A stretch of 64,000 nt of DNA from Drechslerella dactyloides. Lineage: Eukaryota; Ascomycota; Orbiliomycetes; Orbiliales; Orbiliaceae. The stretch covers positions 1,710,533-1,774,532 of the forward strand of contig JAGTWJ010000010.1 in the NCBI GenBank assembly GCA_020064725.1, read 5' to 3'. A program made the translations under genes and the position numbers. Below the pieces are notes generated by a model, which had not been told where the DNA came from, searched no databases, and was given only the letters and a program-made list of their open reading frames with translations. Of this stretch, positions 36,273 through 48,335 are shown in pieces (within the stretch, counting starts at the first letter, position 1; every line of letters starts with the position of its first letter).

Positions 36273-37997
36273 CGCGAAATATCTTTGAAATCGAATTTTC
36301 TTTGAAGTTGGTGATGCAGCAAATGTTTCTACAGATAATAATAATATAAACAGGCTTTAGGGATAGCAAGAAGGACTTTAAGTACAGCTTTTATAATAAG
36401 GAACCCGTAAACCAGCTGATCCGTGCTGGAGTTGCAGTTCAGATGGGCTCGTCTTGAGCTCGAAATATAAAGTCTCCGAATCGAAAGTAGATCCGAGATA
36501 CGAGATAATCTTTAGATCCCGACAGCCATGGCATCAGGAGAAATTTCCGAGCAACGCAAGTTTTGTCACAAGAAGCAAGCCTAGTGCCTTGGGCAACAAG
36601 CATTGTTTTACTTTTGTGTTATGTTGATGCTTGGGGAATGCCATTTTGGGCCAACGTAACACAAAGCTCCAGCCTCAAATCTTAACATTTCTCGAAACCT
36701 CAAATTCGTTGCTAGAATCGAAAACCTTGGGTTACATTGTGGCTAAGGTCAACTCAATTGATGTCGCGGTAAAACTCTCCGCAGCTGAGATAGTCTTCAA
36801 CATGTACGGGTCAAAAGAACACAATTTTCTTGGTCGTGAAGATTAAACACTTGAATTACTTAGGCATTCTTCCGCTTCCGCTTTTATCTTCAGGACCAGC
36901 TAAGGCATATATATAGTTATTGGTTGCACTCTGGTCAAAAGCTAACTCGATGGCTGATATATGGCAGTACTCCTAATTAATATTGCTTCGCGAAGCCGCC
37001 CGCCAATCTAATAATGAAACAACTTCAACACCTAAATAATATTCGACGTCGTGTACATGTACCTGAACGCTTATAGCACCCCAACTCGCGGAAACTGATC
37101 CATTAGTATGCCTTCTACTGCTAAACCCGATTGACGAAATATGCATTCAGTTTATCAATGTGTACGCCAATTTAGGACATCCGCCAGAAGAATGGTAGAG
37201 GTATTCATTATATGTACGGTCGTCGTATATAAAATACCGAGCCATCTCGAATCCATCGATCTCTTAATAAAGACGAAGCCAGTTTAGATTCTGATCAATG
37301 CCACTATCAATAATAACTCTTTACGACTACTAGGAATGGTATCTTGAATAGATGACTCCGTATTTGACACGAGCTGCCAAACAGCCTGGCCCTCTGTTGC
37401 CGCTGAATCTTTATTCCGGCGAAGGCTCAAGATGCATTAGAATATTGGATAATGGAACCACCTCTATGTTTCTGCTATATATATTAAGGTTAAGAGAATC
37501 GCTACTGCCTGCTGGAACCAGTCTAAGAGATCTACGATCAAGATGCATCGATGATCTCAACTAGGATTTTTGCAAGGTTTGGCTTTTCGGAACCTAGGAA
37601 CTGCCGTTACCCAATTCCTAGAACAAGCTAGATTGCCCCACGCAGCCCACACTAGCCCCCATGCCCTGCACGCAATACTAGCCAAACATGTTAACACAAG
37701 CAAACAGGATTTTTATCCCTCATTCTACTCCAAAGAATCAACTACTTATCTATGTACAAGATACACGTGTTAATTCAAATATAAACAAGGAATTAAAGCA
37801 TCTAAGGCTGAGATATCCCTGGGCACAAAGATAGCATACGGACTACTACTATAAATACCTACGGCATTTCCTGGAATCTGAAAACAAATCTGCTAGATGA
37901 ATCGGCCGGGTATACATTAATTACACACACGTCTAACAAAACTCAGCTCTCGGTTACTTTCAACAATAGTCCGTACTTTCTAGTTTTTTTTGTCATC
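36273..37997. other. Intergenic, divergent promoters
   Basis: 1.7 kb between the carboxypeptidase and the DPPY methyltransferase. AT-rich, no gene visible. Confidence 0.5.
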
Positions 37998-39341
37998 ATG
38001 AGTAGTAGCAATGGTTTCCATCATGACGAGACGATCCCAGTAGCGGAGAGATCGAGCATCAGCGGTCTAGTCGATTTCCTTGCTTCCAAAAACTACCGGT
38101 TTTTGTGCCCAACTCCTGAGACGCACAGTTGTTACTTGACTTCGAGAAAAGGCCCACAAACCAGGGCTTCATCACTGACCGATATTTTCGGCTGGTCGTT
38201 GCCCGTCGAAAGGTATCGATCAGTTTTCTCTTTTGCGAAGCTTTGAATTCATTACTGGAGCTCAAGAACAGGTATAACCTTCTCTGGGGTATCGACTGAC
38301 GTCATTGTTGTGCACCAGGTCCTTACTCGAGGAGCTTCTTCCCGAGTCATTGGATATTGACAGCATCTTTGAGCGGGTGGACGCCAGCTGCGACCTTCTG
38401 AAGGCAACGATCAGAGTCACGAGCCTCAATTTCAATGGGCCTGTGTATTCCTACCCCCGCAATGAGGAGCGCAAAACCTCCTTGGATCTCTATGTGCACT
38501 CCGCTTTTCCCTGTCGCGGTTCCGGGCGTGGCGGGGTGTTCTGCGGACCAGGTAACACAACACATGAACATCTCGTATTCTAAGAAATCGATTGGCTTAC
38601 GTAAGCTTACTAACACTTGGACACGCCGAAATCAACGCAGACACTTACCGCTACTTATCTTACCTCGCATCACCGAGCGTCAAGGAGCTCATTGAAGAAA
38701 GCTGCCGTACCGTGAAGACCTCAGGCAATGGCACTGCCACCGCCGTTGACCTCGGCTGTGGTCCAGGCGCTGGCGCACTGGGTCTACACCGGCAGTACGG
38801 CCACATTTTCTCATCGGTGCAAGGATTGGACATCAACCCGTACGCCATAGCCTTCTCCGAGGTCAACGCCAAACTCATCGAGACGAAGTATCATAAAGCA
38901 GGCGCTAAAACCGAGAATGGGGCGTCAGTGGCCGACCTCACATTCAAGCAATCATCCTTCCTGTCCGCGATCGAGGGTATACAGGATCTGGCCCTGGTCA
39001 TCAGCGACCCGCCGTATATAGCGACCGCCACGGCGACGGGTGTGTATTGCGACGGCGGCGATGACGGGATGGCGTTCGCGATCGACTTGATCGATCGTTC
39101 CCTGCAGCTGCTTGCACCGGGGGGATTGGTCATCATGCATACCGGTGTGAGCGTTCCCGGCGACGCGCCTGAGAGTGACAAGCTACTGGAGCAGTGTCAG
39201 CAACTGGAGAAACAAGGGAAGGCAGACATTTTGCAGTATGTACTGATCGATAACGATGTCTTCGGCAACGAGGTCGGCCAGGACCCCCAGAATAGATTGG
39301 GTTGGTTACAAGTCATCGGGATGGTACTGAGGAAGAAATAA
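37998..39341 (+). CDS. SAM-dependent methyltransferase with a DPPY motif (HemK/MTS-like)
   Basis: Three exons: 37998-38212, 38319-38551, 38641-39341; 382 residues. The N-terminal 150 residues form a family-specific region (SSLTDIFGWSLPVE, HSAFPC, VFCGPDTYRYLSYL). The C-terminal class I fold has motif I DLGCGPGAGALGL and SDPPYI. A (D/N/S)PPY motif marks methyltransferases that act on planar nitrogen atoms such as N5-glutamine, N6-adenine or guanine exocyclic amines, so N-methylation is the more likely chemistry; this is family knowledge, not shown here. GC content is higher than in the AT-rich spacers around it. It is followed by an O-methyltransferase-type gene in the same direction, 1 kb downstream. 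Confidence 0.87.
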
Positions 39342-40356
39342 TTAATAACCTTGCGCGGCGAAAAGACGCAAAAATCTATTACAGAAAGTTCAACAGCATG
39401 AAAATACACATATACAATCCAGTTCCTATTTGATACGTTGGATGATTTGAGTAGATGCGGTTTTTACGTCTATGGTTTTATTAACATTACGAAGTAGTCA
39501 ATTCCTGGCTTCGCGAAACATACTGGTGGTAACATTCACTTGAAATTCAAATGCGGTGTCGGTAATATATTCAAGGAAATCAAATCTCAATACAACAAAA
39601 TATATCCGAATAAAGTTTCTAAGATATTGGAATGGAATCAACATCTCCTGGCTGCTGCAAGAATGGGTGGACAGCACGTAAAACTCTTTTATTTTTTTCT
39701 CCAGCCGCTGGCTTGTCGCCGGGAAAGAGCAAACTCACAGCGCAACACAAAGTCGAAGGTTTCATTGACTACGATTTTGTTGATTTTTTTTTTCAACAGT
39801 AAAATTCAACAGGATAAATGTTGGAGGCTGCGGTGCAGCAAGAAGCCCGATCGACTGCACCGTAGTGGTGACCGGTCTGCATGCCATTGCTAGTATCGCT
39901 CTCGATGTGACGGAACCATAGATTAGCAGTTCGAATTGTATTGGTTTTGGTTCAGACCGCTCGATTATCAGTGTTGCATTAATATTGGCTAGCTCAATTG
40001 ATCAAGAGGAATATCTGCTAACGGTCCCTTGTCTCGTGAACCAGACTGCCAGTCCTTGGGCCCGCGAAGACGGTCCCTGCGAGCCTGAACTTGCTGGTGA
40101 GTAGTGTTATTTTCAAATCTACTACATTCATATAGGTTCTTTACGTATATATATCGCCCCTGAAGCGCACTTGTCACAGGCCCAACCTAAGTGTTAGTGA
40201 TAGTCTTTACGTCTACCTGAACACGTATTCAGATACTCTTGATTGAGCATATCCTGATCGAAATCTTAGTCGACTCACGAACTTTCAGCTCTGAAGCTAT
40301 CTTACAACGTCAACGTTTATAGTTTTTAAACAACTGAACGATCAGCCGTCAAAGTC
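39342..40356. other. Intergenic
   Basis: No gene visible. It contains a T-run near 39780 and the promoter of the next gene. Confidence 0.5.
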
Positions 40357-41821
40357 ATGTCTCAATCTCTCAATTTTAACAAGATCAAAGCTCTTGCAAA
40401 TTCAATTATAGCCTATGCGGCTGACTGTGAAAAGGAGAATCCATTTGATATCGCAAATTCAGAGCAGGGAAAACAGGTCTCCAAAGTTTGCTCAGAACTG
40501 TCTTCTTTGATCGCCACCCCGCGTAACTGGGTGATACAAGTTGCTTGTGCCTATAGCCGGTGCACAGCTCTTTCTCTTGTCCTCGATATGGGACTACAGA
40601 AATTCATTAGCAACACAGAAGCGACGACTTCGCTTGATGATCTAACGCGCGTAACCAATGGCTCCAAACAAATAAAAAGTGAGTCTTACAGATCATCTCA
40701 AATTTGGTATCATTAGCCAAGTTTACGCAAAATCAGAGACTGCCTTGCGAGAGTGCGTTGGAGCTCATATATTTGAAGAGCCAAAACCTGAGAATTACAG
40801 ACATAACGAGAACTCTCGGGTCCTTCTGAACGAAAATTATGCGTCGTGGGTTCATTTTCGGTAAGGGCCAATTGATATATCTCTACAAATCCGGAAATGA
40901 GCTAATATTTGAAGTAGTGTTGATGAGGGTTTTACGTCAGCGGCACATTTGAGCCGGAGCGTTATGGCCAACGGACTGCAACTACCGAACGAACCGCGAA
41001 AGATTCCGTTGGCAATTGCATTTAATAGTAAGACTCCGGATTTCGCTAAGCCGAGACGTTACTGATTCAGCGCAGCGGATAAGCCGTTCTATCAGTACTA
41101 TGATAGTGAGGACCCAGTTCGTGGTGCTAGGTTTTCCAAGGGCATGGCAGGGAGTCTGGACAACGGCACTTATGGTATGCCTGTCGAGCTGGTCTATTCT
41201 TTTGAAAAATTAGGTAAAGCTGCAACCATCGTCGATGTCGGAGGCGGCAGGGGCCAAAATTGCATCCGTCTCGCAAACCTTTTCCCGGAGATGTCTTTTG
41301 TCCTCCAAGACCTATATGTCAATGCCAACTCAGAGAGCTTGCTCCATGTGCCGGTCGATATTCGTAACAGGATAAAATGGCAAGTGCATGATTTCTACGA
41401 CTCGCAACCGGTGAAGGGCGCAGATCTTTATCTAATCAGCCAGATCCTTATGGATCACCAATTCGAGTGAGTTGACCAAGAATTTACCAAGTTGAACCAC
41501 CCCAAACCGAAGCTTGTAAGATCCGAAATGCTAACAGTTTGGTTTAGCGCCTGCAGGGTAATTATGCAACATATCGTTGAAGCAATGAATCCGAACCATT
41601 CAGTGCTCTTGATCAGCGATTACATGAGTCCTGGAGAAGAAGATTATCTTTCGCCGACGATAAATGCACTAAAAATACATATAATGTCCATCCTAGGCCG
41701 TGCGTTCTGGACTCGGGAGGAATGGGAAGACCTTTCCACTGCCGTCTCTCCTTCGCTGAAGCTCCGAAGCCTGAAATTTTCGAGCGGTAGAGCTGTCTTC
41801 GAGTTAGTGAGAGATTCTTGA
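40357..41821 (+). CDS. O-methyltransferase-type (Methyltransf_2) protein with altered catalytic His
   Basis: Five exons: 40357-40678, 40737-40860, 40918-41027, 41076-41466, 41548-41821; 406 residues, the usual length. An N-terminal winged-helix/dimerisation region (TSLDDLTRVTNGSKQI, AHIFEEPKPENYRH) is followed by the SAM fold with motif I VDVGGGRGQN and LLISDYMSPGEED. In the plant COMT-like and fungal family the catalytic base is the His of L-H-D-W. Here that segment reads ILMDHQFDAC, so Met (about residue 311) replaces it. The protein may therefore use another base, methylate an already nucleophilic group, or act as a non-methylating cyclase-like enzyme, as some family members do. It lies tail-to-tail with an MFS gene. 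Confidence 0.87.
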
Positions 41822-42218
41822 AGACTATCAACGTAGAGCTATTATAGATGTAATGATAACAAAATAATGGCTCTCATGCAATACTTGAGCCCTATATCGG
41901 GGTTTGTTATATTTATTAAGAGACTTCTTGTTACACAGCGGATGGCCTAGAATTCTAGAAAATTTCGTTAAATAATTATGGCTCGGTGCATGAAGTCTAT
42001 GGAGGAGATGACAATAAAGAGCTGTAACAAGAATTTTCATTATCCTCTTATTGAGATACCAGACCCCTTCGGGGTGGTGTGCCAGAAGACGTGTATACAC
42101 AATAGACCACCGGAATTTTACTAATACTAGCCTTAATGATTATAATTTAGGATCAACCCCACTTTTTATTTACGCTCCGTCACCAACATTATTGTTTCTT
42201 TGTTTGCTTTCCAAAAGA
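41822..42218. other. Short convergent intergenic spacer
   Basis: AT-rich 3' flanks of the methyltransferase and the transporter; nothing else seen. Confidence 0.5.
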
Positions 42219-43971
42219 TTAAATGCCATAACCGACGTGAATACACAGATACAAGCTAATAGTCTCTGTAAGTAGGTTAGAAACAATGGAGATAAGAAGT
42301 GAGTGAAACGCACCCAATATGCAATTCATACGATAATATCCTATGGAATCTGTTAATCCCCCTGATATCAACGGGCCAAAGAACAGACCGGTTGCGAAGC
42401 TCAAATTTGAAAGCGAGTAGCTGCGCGAATAACCGCCGTTCGGGCCGAAAATCCCTGGTTCTTGGGACTCGATTTCATCTATAGTACCTTTGATAAGCCC
42501 GAATGTTAACATCGTAATGACGAAGTTCGAGGTATGCTTGCTGACGGCAGCCGCTTTCGTCTGGCGTCAAATCAACCTCCGTAACATTTCTGCGCGCGGC
42601 GACCGGTGAGGAATGTAGGCATCCGCAAGACCGGCTCTGTTCACTTACAAGTAATCTCAACGGTGCCAACACCGCTCATTAAATTGGTCACAAGTCCTAT
42701 CCCAATGGTGGCAACGATATATATTTGCATTGCAGCTGTGTCGGCCCATGGGAAGCCCTTTTGATCCGCTGCTCCGAGAAGCCATACAAACGGGGATAAC
42801 AGGATGAAGCCAATGGCAGCAGGAATTCTAGTACCGATTGTGTCCCGAAGCCATCCACAAAGAGGACTCATCACTATAGTAGGGCCTTGTATCAGAGCGA
42901 ACAGCAGACCGGTTGGCAAGCTTCCCCACCCAAAAGTTAACTTCACATGGGTGGGAATAGTAGTGTTGTAACTGGCCAACATGGAGGAATATACCACGGA
43001 GCACGCTAAACCAGCTATCACCCTACGCTGTGCGAGCATAATCTTGTAGAAAGAGGTTGTAGACGTTCGTGCCATTTCGAGGGGCGGTTGGCCGATAGAA
43101 TTATATACCTGCGTATCAGACATCAAGGTGGAATCCTCATTTGCGCTTTCCGGATTAGAATCCGGTTTCTTCTTCTGTTTCTCTAGCATAGCAAATCTCA
43201 TAGCGATATCTGCTATTAGAATGATCAGCATCCCGGCCCATGTCACCCAGTATCCGGTCAGTTCGAGTAAGACTCCTGCGACTGCTGGACCCGAGAGAGC
43301 TCCGATATTCACGATGCTCTGCAGCAATCCGAAAATCTTCCCGATATCTTTGCTTTCTATTGAGTCCCTGAGGGTAGCTAGTCCGACGATCCATGCTGCA
43401 GTTCCGCCGATGCCTTGGAGAACCCGACCGACGAAAACACCCGGAACTTGTGGCTGTCTCATCAGTTTCAACACGTCTTTCAGTGAAAATTCGGAAACTT
43501 GACGTACGTTGAGTGGATGCAGCAAAAATCAGGGTCCCAGCAAATGCAATTACCAATGAGGCTATCAAAGGTATCTTGCGAGAATTGACTCGATCCGCCA
43601 ACTCTCCAATAAAGAGGCAGGATATGATGGAAACGAGACCGTAAAGAGTAAAAATTTGATAGGTCAACCGCTGGATATCGGAATGGTTGACATGATTGCG
43701 ATGTTGGAGAATATATGGAACCATAGGAACGACAAAGCTGTATAAAAAGCTCTCTAAGTACCACAGAAATGGATTATTAGCATTAAATTGAATATTGATG
43801 CTTCTCAAAGTAGAATCCAACTATTATTATTCTTCCGCTTGAATGTTTAGTCGAATGTGAACCGTAGGACGGACCTGAGAATAGCGCGATGGCGATGCAA
43901 GCCAATATAAACGGTTTCGATGACCGCCAGCGATGACCCCACGGTCTCTGCTGAGAACTAGCGGTAGCCAT
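42219..43971 (-). CDS. MFS transporter of the vesicular-amine (VMAT/DHA1) type
   Basis: Five exons: 43971-43875, 43753-43508, 43446-42649, 42478-42314, 42265-42219; 450 residues. Membrane segments follow the MFS plan. Family marks are SFLYSFVVPMVPYIL (TM1), FIGELADRVNSRK (loop 2-3), FVGRVLQGIGGTAAW (TM4), CGWLRDTIGTR in the second half, and PGIFGPNGGY before TM11. A long hydrophilic central loop (KKKPDSNPESANED) separates the two halves. Such proteins export drugs or secondary metabolites by proton exchange. The splice sites of introns 2 and 3 were chosen by phase and family pattern and are less certain than the rest (the intron 2 acceptor is AAG). It is placed between methyltransferase genes, as expected for a cluster exporter. 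Confidence 0.85.
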
Positions 43972-44785
43972 TTCGGTGGATCAGAATGGTCATAAAAAAA
44001 CAGAGTCAAGGGCTTAAGAAAAGCCCAGCAGATTAGAACTGTAGATTTAGTTGGTTACAAAAACTGATCTCTGTTATACATTATTCGACCACTGCGTGTC
44101 ATTTATCACCTCTGGCGATACAGCTTAGATCTGCATTTCCAAAGGGCGCCTGGGATACGGATCATGCGGGAGAAATACCCCCAAGGGCTGAAATTTGTCT
44201 CACGAAGCCGGCCCACAGACAAGGCTGAAGCACCACAAGAAAAATGCTAAACTGCGATGTCCCAGTTAGATTCTCCGATTTTGCCGAGATGTTCCGAAAG
44301 TCAACCGGCTGGGTTGTCTTATATATACGCTAGCAGATGTGTTTATTTTCAGCCGACGAGGGGTTAACTGAAGCCATTTGCCTTACGATTTGCCGATTAT
44401 GCCCGACTCGTATTATGAGCAAAACGATTGATATTCAATGCCAACTAAACTGCCAAATATGCTTTGATTTAATATTTATGAATTTGATATACTAATTCAT
44501 CATTGCTTGCTAGCTACACAGTAAAATTTTCACGGCTTTATATTTGGTGCGATTTCTTCTTTGAAAGAAGACTTTTCATGACCAGTAGATCGAATTTTTA
44601 TTAAATAAAATTTTTGATTTAGGTTCAGTGCACGCCTCGTTTCAATATATACGGTTAAGTGAGCCTAATGGCCTTGATAATTTGAAGAGAGATTCGAAGC
44701 CAACTCAGATCATTTCATATCAACCAGTTAATAAGAAGTTGGTTTGTCGAGGGAACTAATGGACATCAGCCATATCTTCCTTCCA
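43972..44785. other. AT-rich intergenic region
   Basis: Very AT-rich at 44450-44650. No gene visible. Confidence 0.5.
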
Positions 44786-45839
44786 TCACTTATGGCGGAC
44801 CGAAAAGCAAAGAAAGTAAGATGCATCTTTGTAGGTTGGTCTTTGCTCAAACCATTCATCAGGTAGCTCCCAAGTATCCAATTCGAACTGAACCTCGGAT
44901 TCTCCCCGGACAACCTCCCATAGCCTCATCCAACTGGATAAATCATGAAAGAAAGGTTGAATGCTTTGGATTTTCTGCGTAGCAGCCAGCTTTGATTTAT
45001 CCTTGACATCTCTATATGCAACGAGCCGACCAATGACCATTGATCCAGTCTTTGGAATAAGTAGGCTCACCAATCGCTTGGCAATATCAATTTGTTGTTT
45101 CCACGTGAAGTGGTGGAAGATGAGTGAGGCGTAAATAATATCCACCTGAGCTGTAAGCTTCGAGATAAGAGCGGACTGTTCGTCGAGAATGTCTGCAGCG
45201 ATAAATTCAGTTTTGAGAGTAGAGCGATCCTTAAAGAGCTCAAATCCGAGATCTACAAAGTTGAGATGAAGATCCGAGCCGTAAAGATTTTCAGGCGGAG
45301 CACCATCATAAATCTTGGGATTTTAGTAATATAAAGTTAATTTCGTCCTATTTACCAACCCATTCTAGGGAACTTCTTACTAATTGGCGTAATTCTTGCC
45401 CGAAAGCACATCCGAGATCCAGCAATTTCTGTCCATTTTTCAGTCGCTCAAGGATTTCGGAGTAGCATGGTAATTTGTGAATTTTCGTTGTAAGAAATCC
45501 GAAGCTTGCAACGCATATGTAAGGATACTGCAGTGACGTTAGTGTTTAACTGTGGCTCACTAGTAGGGCTTTTTATGGGATACCTACGATAGCGAACGCA
45601 CGATCTCTCTACACGTTATCAGCGTTGTACTTCTCCGAATCAGTCACCAAGGTCAATTGTGAACTCACCAATTCTTTGAGGTGCTCCGCTTGTTGATGTG
45701 GTGGAATTTTACTATATTTCTCCAGTATCGATCTCATAGGTTCTGGCACCTCTTTCAAATCGGCCACATAAGCCGCTTCAGGATCAAAGCCACGATCAAT
45801 AGCAGCCTTTAGTCGATTATCTGCATCTGATGCTGCCAT
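44786..45839 (-). CDS. SAM-dependent methyltransferase, fungal secondary-metabolism type
   Basis: Four exons: 45839-45669, 45608-45588, 45527-45381, 45313-44786; 288 residues, the normal size of the family. Exon 2 is 21 nt and encodes RDRAFAI; it restores the family pattern running into YPYICVASFGFL. SAM motif I is LLDLGCAFGQELRQL, followed by DGAPPENLYGSDLHLNF. This is the style of the compact methyltransferases found in fungal meroterpenoid clusters (AusD, Trt5 and relatives), which esterify carboxylates; the likeness is from pattern recall, and the substrate is unknown. A longer upstream frame begins only at a TTG, so ATG 45839 is chosen. It is divergent from the glycosidase gene, with about 860 bases between the two starts, so a shared control region is possible. 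Confidence 0.85.
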
Positions 45840-46697
45840 TTGACTCTTTTTTGTTTGAATCAACGATAAATAAGATTCCTTCGCTCTCTGTTTTTGCTCT
45901 TCAGTATTTAAATGGCAAATGATAGTAGATTGGATCAAATTAGGAGAGCCGACCAGACGAATAAAGTCAGATGGCAAGATGAAAGCAAGTACTTAAATAA
46001 TTTCAAGGATAGGATTAGTATCCAGTGGCCAGAGTCGCCCCGATGAACTTGTAAGTGAACATATCAACTACTCAGTCGCATAGTCTCATGTCTAGCGATT
46101 TCATAGCGCAACATCGGGCAAGTCTGGCCTCGAGACTAAATTAGAGCAACGTAGTCGTCGACAGGTTGATAATTTACGACTACCATGCTTGTCGCTGGCG
46201 TGATTACCGTACGGTCTATGCGTACAGGTGCACCAGGAGAAGGGGGGCTGGAATTAATTATATTGGGACCTTCATTTTTCCTTTCTGTTTAGAAATTGGC
46301 TTTACATTTCCCAGCTTGATATTTGGTTGTCTATTTCATGCCTTAAAAAATATTGCTTATTTGCGACATTAGCGACAATGAATGCGCCACCGACCCGTCC
46401 GCCGACACGCCAATTTACATCCTTCACTTCGTACCAAGGACCTCAAGTCAATATGAATTTGTAATAGGTATTGAATATGTTGTTAGCATTTTTGCAAATA
46501 GTGCACACCGGTTTTTACCACCTAAGCTAGGAAACCAGATATCTAGAAACGATATGCTAGCTTTCAACCAGAGCCTGCAAAATACCTATCGTTATCTCGG
46601 CCCGAAATATAAATACATTCCTCTCACCCAACTTTCTCCATCTCGGCTAAGTCATTGCACCCCTTGCTCGTTTGATACTACACCACACACTCTAGTC
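45840..46697. other. Divergent promoter region of methyltransferase and glycosidase
   Basis: No gene seen. An open frame runs from 46353 into the glycosidase start, but the first ATG with family sequence behind it is 46698. Confidence 0.5.
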
Positions 46698-47996
46698 ATG
46701 TTTGCATCTCAACCGACAAGTCGACTTGCCAGTAGAATTGGGAAGTATTCAGCTGGACTAATAAAGCGAAGCTTTCATAGGGAGCTGTTGAAAGTTTCCG
46801 AGGAAGTCCATAGCGCTTTAGCTACGGGAAAGCCTATCATTGCTCTGGAGTCTACTATATACACACATGGTAATAATTGAATTTCAGGTGCATCAATGTC
46901 AGTATTAATTCATCAAATGATAACTGGGTCATGTAGGATATCCATATACCGACTGTATCAAGTTACCCTCGCTACTGGAGTCTGTAGTTCGAGACAATGG
47001 CGGTGTACCTGCGACAATTGGAATTCTCAACGGACAGGCTCGGGTCGGTATGAGCGCCGAAGAACTCACTGAGCTCGCGTCTTGCTCAGAAAACGGGACT
47101 GTTTTGAAGGTCTCACGAAGAGATCTGGGTTACATATGCGGTCTGGTTCGTGGATCTCTAGTATATTACCATATAGCTGAACTGAAACTGACAAGCACTT
47201 GCAGGGTATGGCGGGAAAGCGGCTTCACGGTGGGACGACGATATCGGCAACCATGGCGTTAGCGCATTTAGCTGGGATTAGGATTATTGGCACCAGCGGC
47301 CTGGGAGGTGTTCATCGAGGGGCTGAGAGTTCTATGGATATTTCAGGTGAGTTTAGATTATATATAGTGGCCAAACTAGCTCAAGTAACTGATTCACTTT
47401 CAACGCTCAGCTGATCTCACTGAGCTCGGTCGTACGCCAATTACTGTTATCAGCAGTGGTTGTAAAAGCTTTCTAGACATTCCACGCACCCTTGAGTACC
47501 TTGAGACCCAGGGTGTCTGTGTGGCGACCTTTGCAGATGATCGAGCGGGCGCAGTTGACTTCCCTGCTTTTTTCACCAGAGACAGTGGAGTGAAGAGCCC
47601 CCAAACCATCTGCGATGAAGCGGAAGCAGCAGGAATCATTTGTAAGTCGATTCTCTTCTGTGTTTCTCATTCGACGGTCTAACGTACGATACAGATGCAC
47701 AATCACATCTGCCCCTCTCATCGGGAATTCATTTTGCCAATCCTATATCAGCGGAGTATTCGATACCAAAGACTGAAATGGATGCTATCATCGAAGAAGC
47801 CATTCGACTAGCGGAAGACGAAGGCTACCAAGGAAGCGACAATACCCCCTTCGTACTCGCCAAGATTAAGCAGCTTAAGGGGGAAGAGAGTTTGCGCGCA
47901 AACCGCGCTATAATCGAGGCAAATGTGAAATGTGCTACTAGGGTAGCGGTGGAGCTCGCAAAGCTCGAACAGTCGCTTGCGAATGAAGCCAACTGA
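46698..47996 (+). CDS. Pseudouridine-5'-phosphate glycosidase, stand-alone (PsuG/IndA family)
   Basis: Five exons: 46698-46869, 46937-47145, 47205-47346, 47411-47641, 47695-47996; 351 residues. The enzyme family cleaves the C-C glycosidic bond of pseudouridine 5'-phosphate to uracil and ribose 5-phosphate through a Schiff base. The signature pieces are present: ALESTIYTHGYP (active-site Glu), GGTTISATMALAHLAGI, GLGGVHRGAE, and TPITVISSGCKSFLDIPRTL with the Schiff-base Lys. In filamentous fungi this domain is usually fused to a PfkB sugar kinase; here the frame ends after the glycosidase domain and no kinase follows. The N-terminus (RLASRIGKYSAGLIKRSFHRE) looks like a mitochondrial presequence. 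Bacterial homologues (IndA) occur in pigment and nucleoside clusters. Confidence 0.92.
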
Positions 47997-48335
47997 TAAA
48001 GAGCTCCCAACTAATGGCCACTGAACCCAGTTACTAAAGATGTCTTTGCACAAATGCGGACATACACATCTACGATTACAGTGTTTACGAAGACGTTTTG
48101 GGCGATATGTCACGTTGACAAATACTTTGATCATCTCACTAACACTTTACTAATTATCTGATGCATTTGAAATTTTGTAATATTTTCTCTCTTGATATTA
48201 TTGATATTATATACAATCTAACAATCTTGATGTCGCATTGAATGTTGTGGGTCTATCCAATTAGATTTTAAATTCGAGAGAGATAGCTTTGATGGAGACA
48301 CTGATAATGCGTCTAATACATCCCTTCCGTCTTTG
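47997..48335. other. Short convergent intergenic spacer
   Basis: 3' flanks of the glycosidase and of the next methyltransferase; nothing else seen. Confidence 0.5.

Noticed and set aside
38213..38223. Apparent 11-base frame disruption in the DPPY methyltransferase
   Set aside because: A normal intron from 38213 to 38318 removes it and joins GWSLPVE to SLLEELLPES in phase.
40679..40691. A 13-base GTGAGT...TTACAG that looked like a collapsed intron in the O-methyltransferase gene
   Set aside because: Using the acceptor at 40735-40736 gives a normal 58-base intron and restores the family sequence; no mutation is needed.
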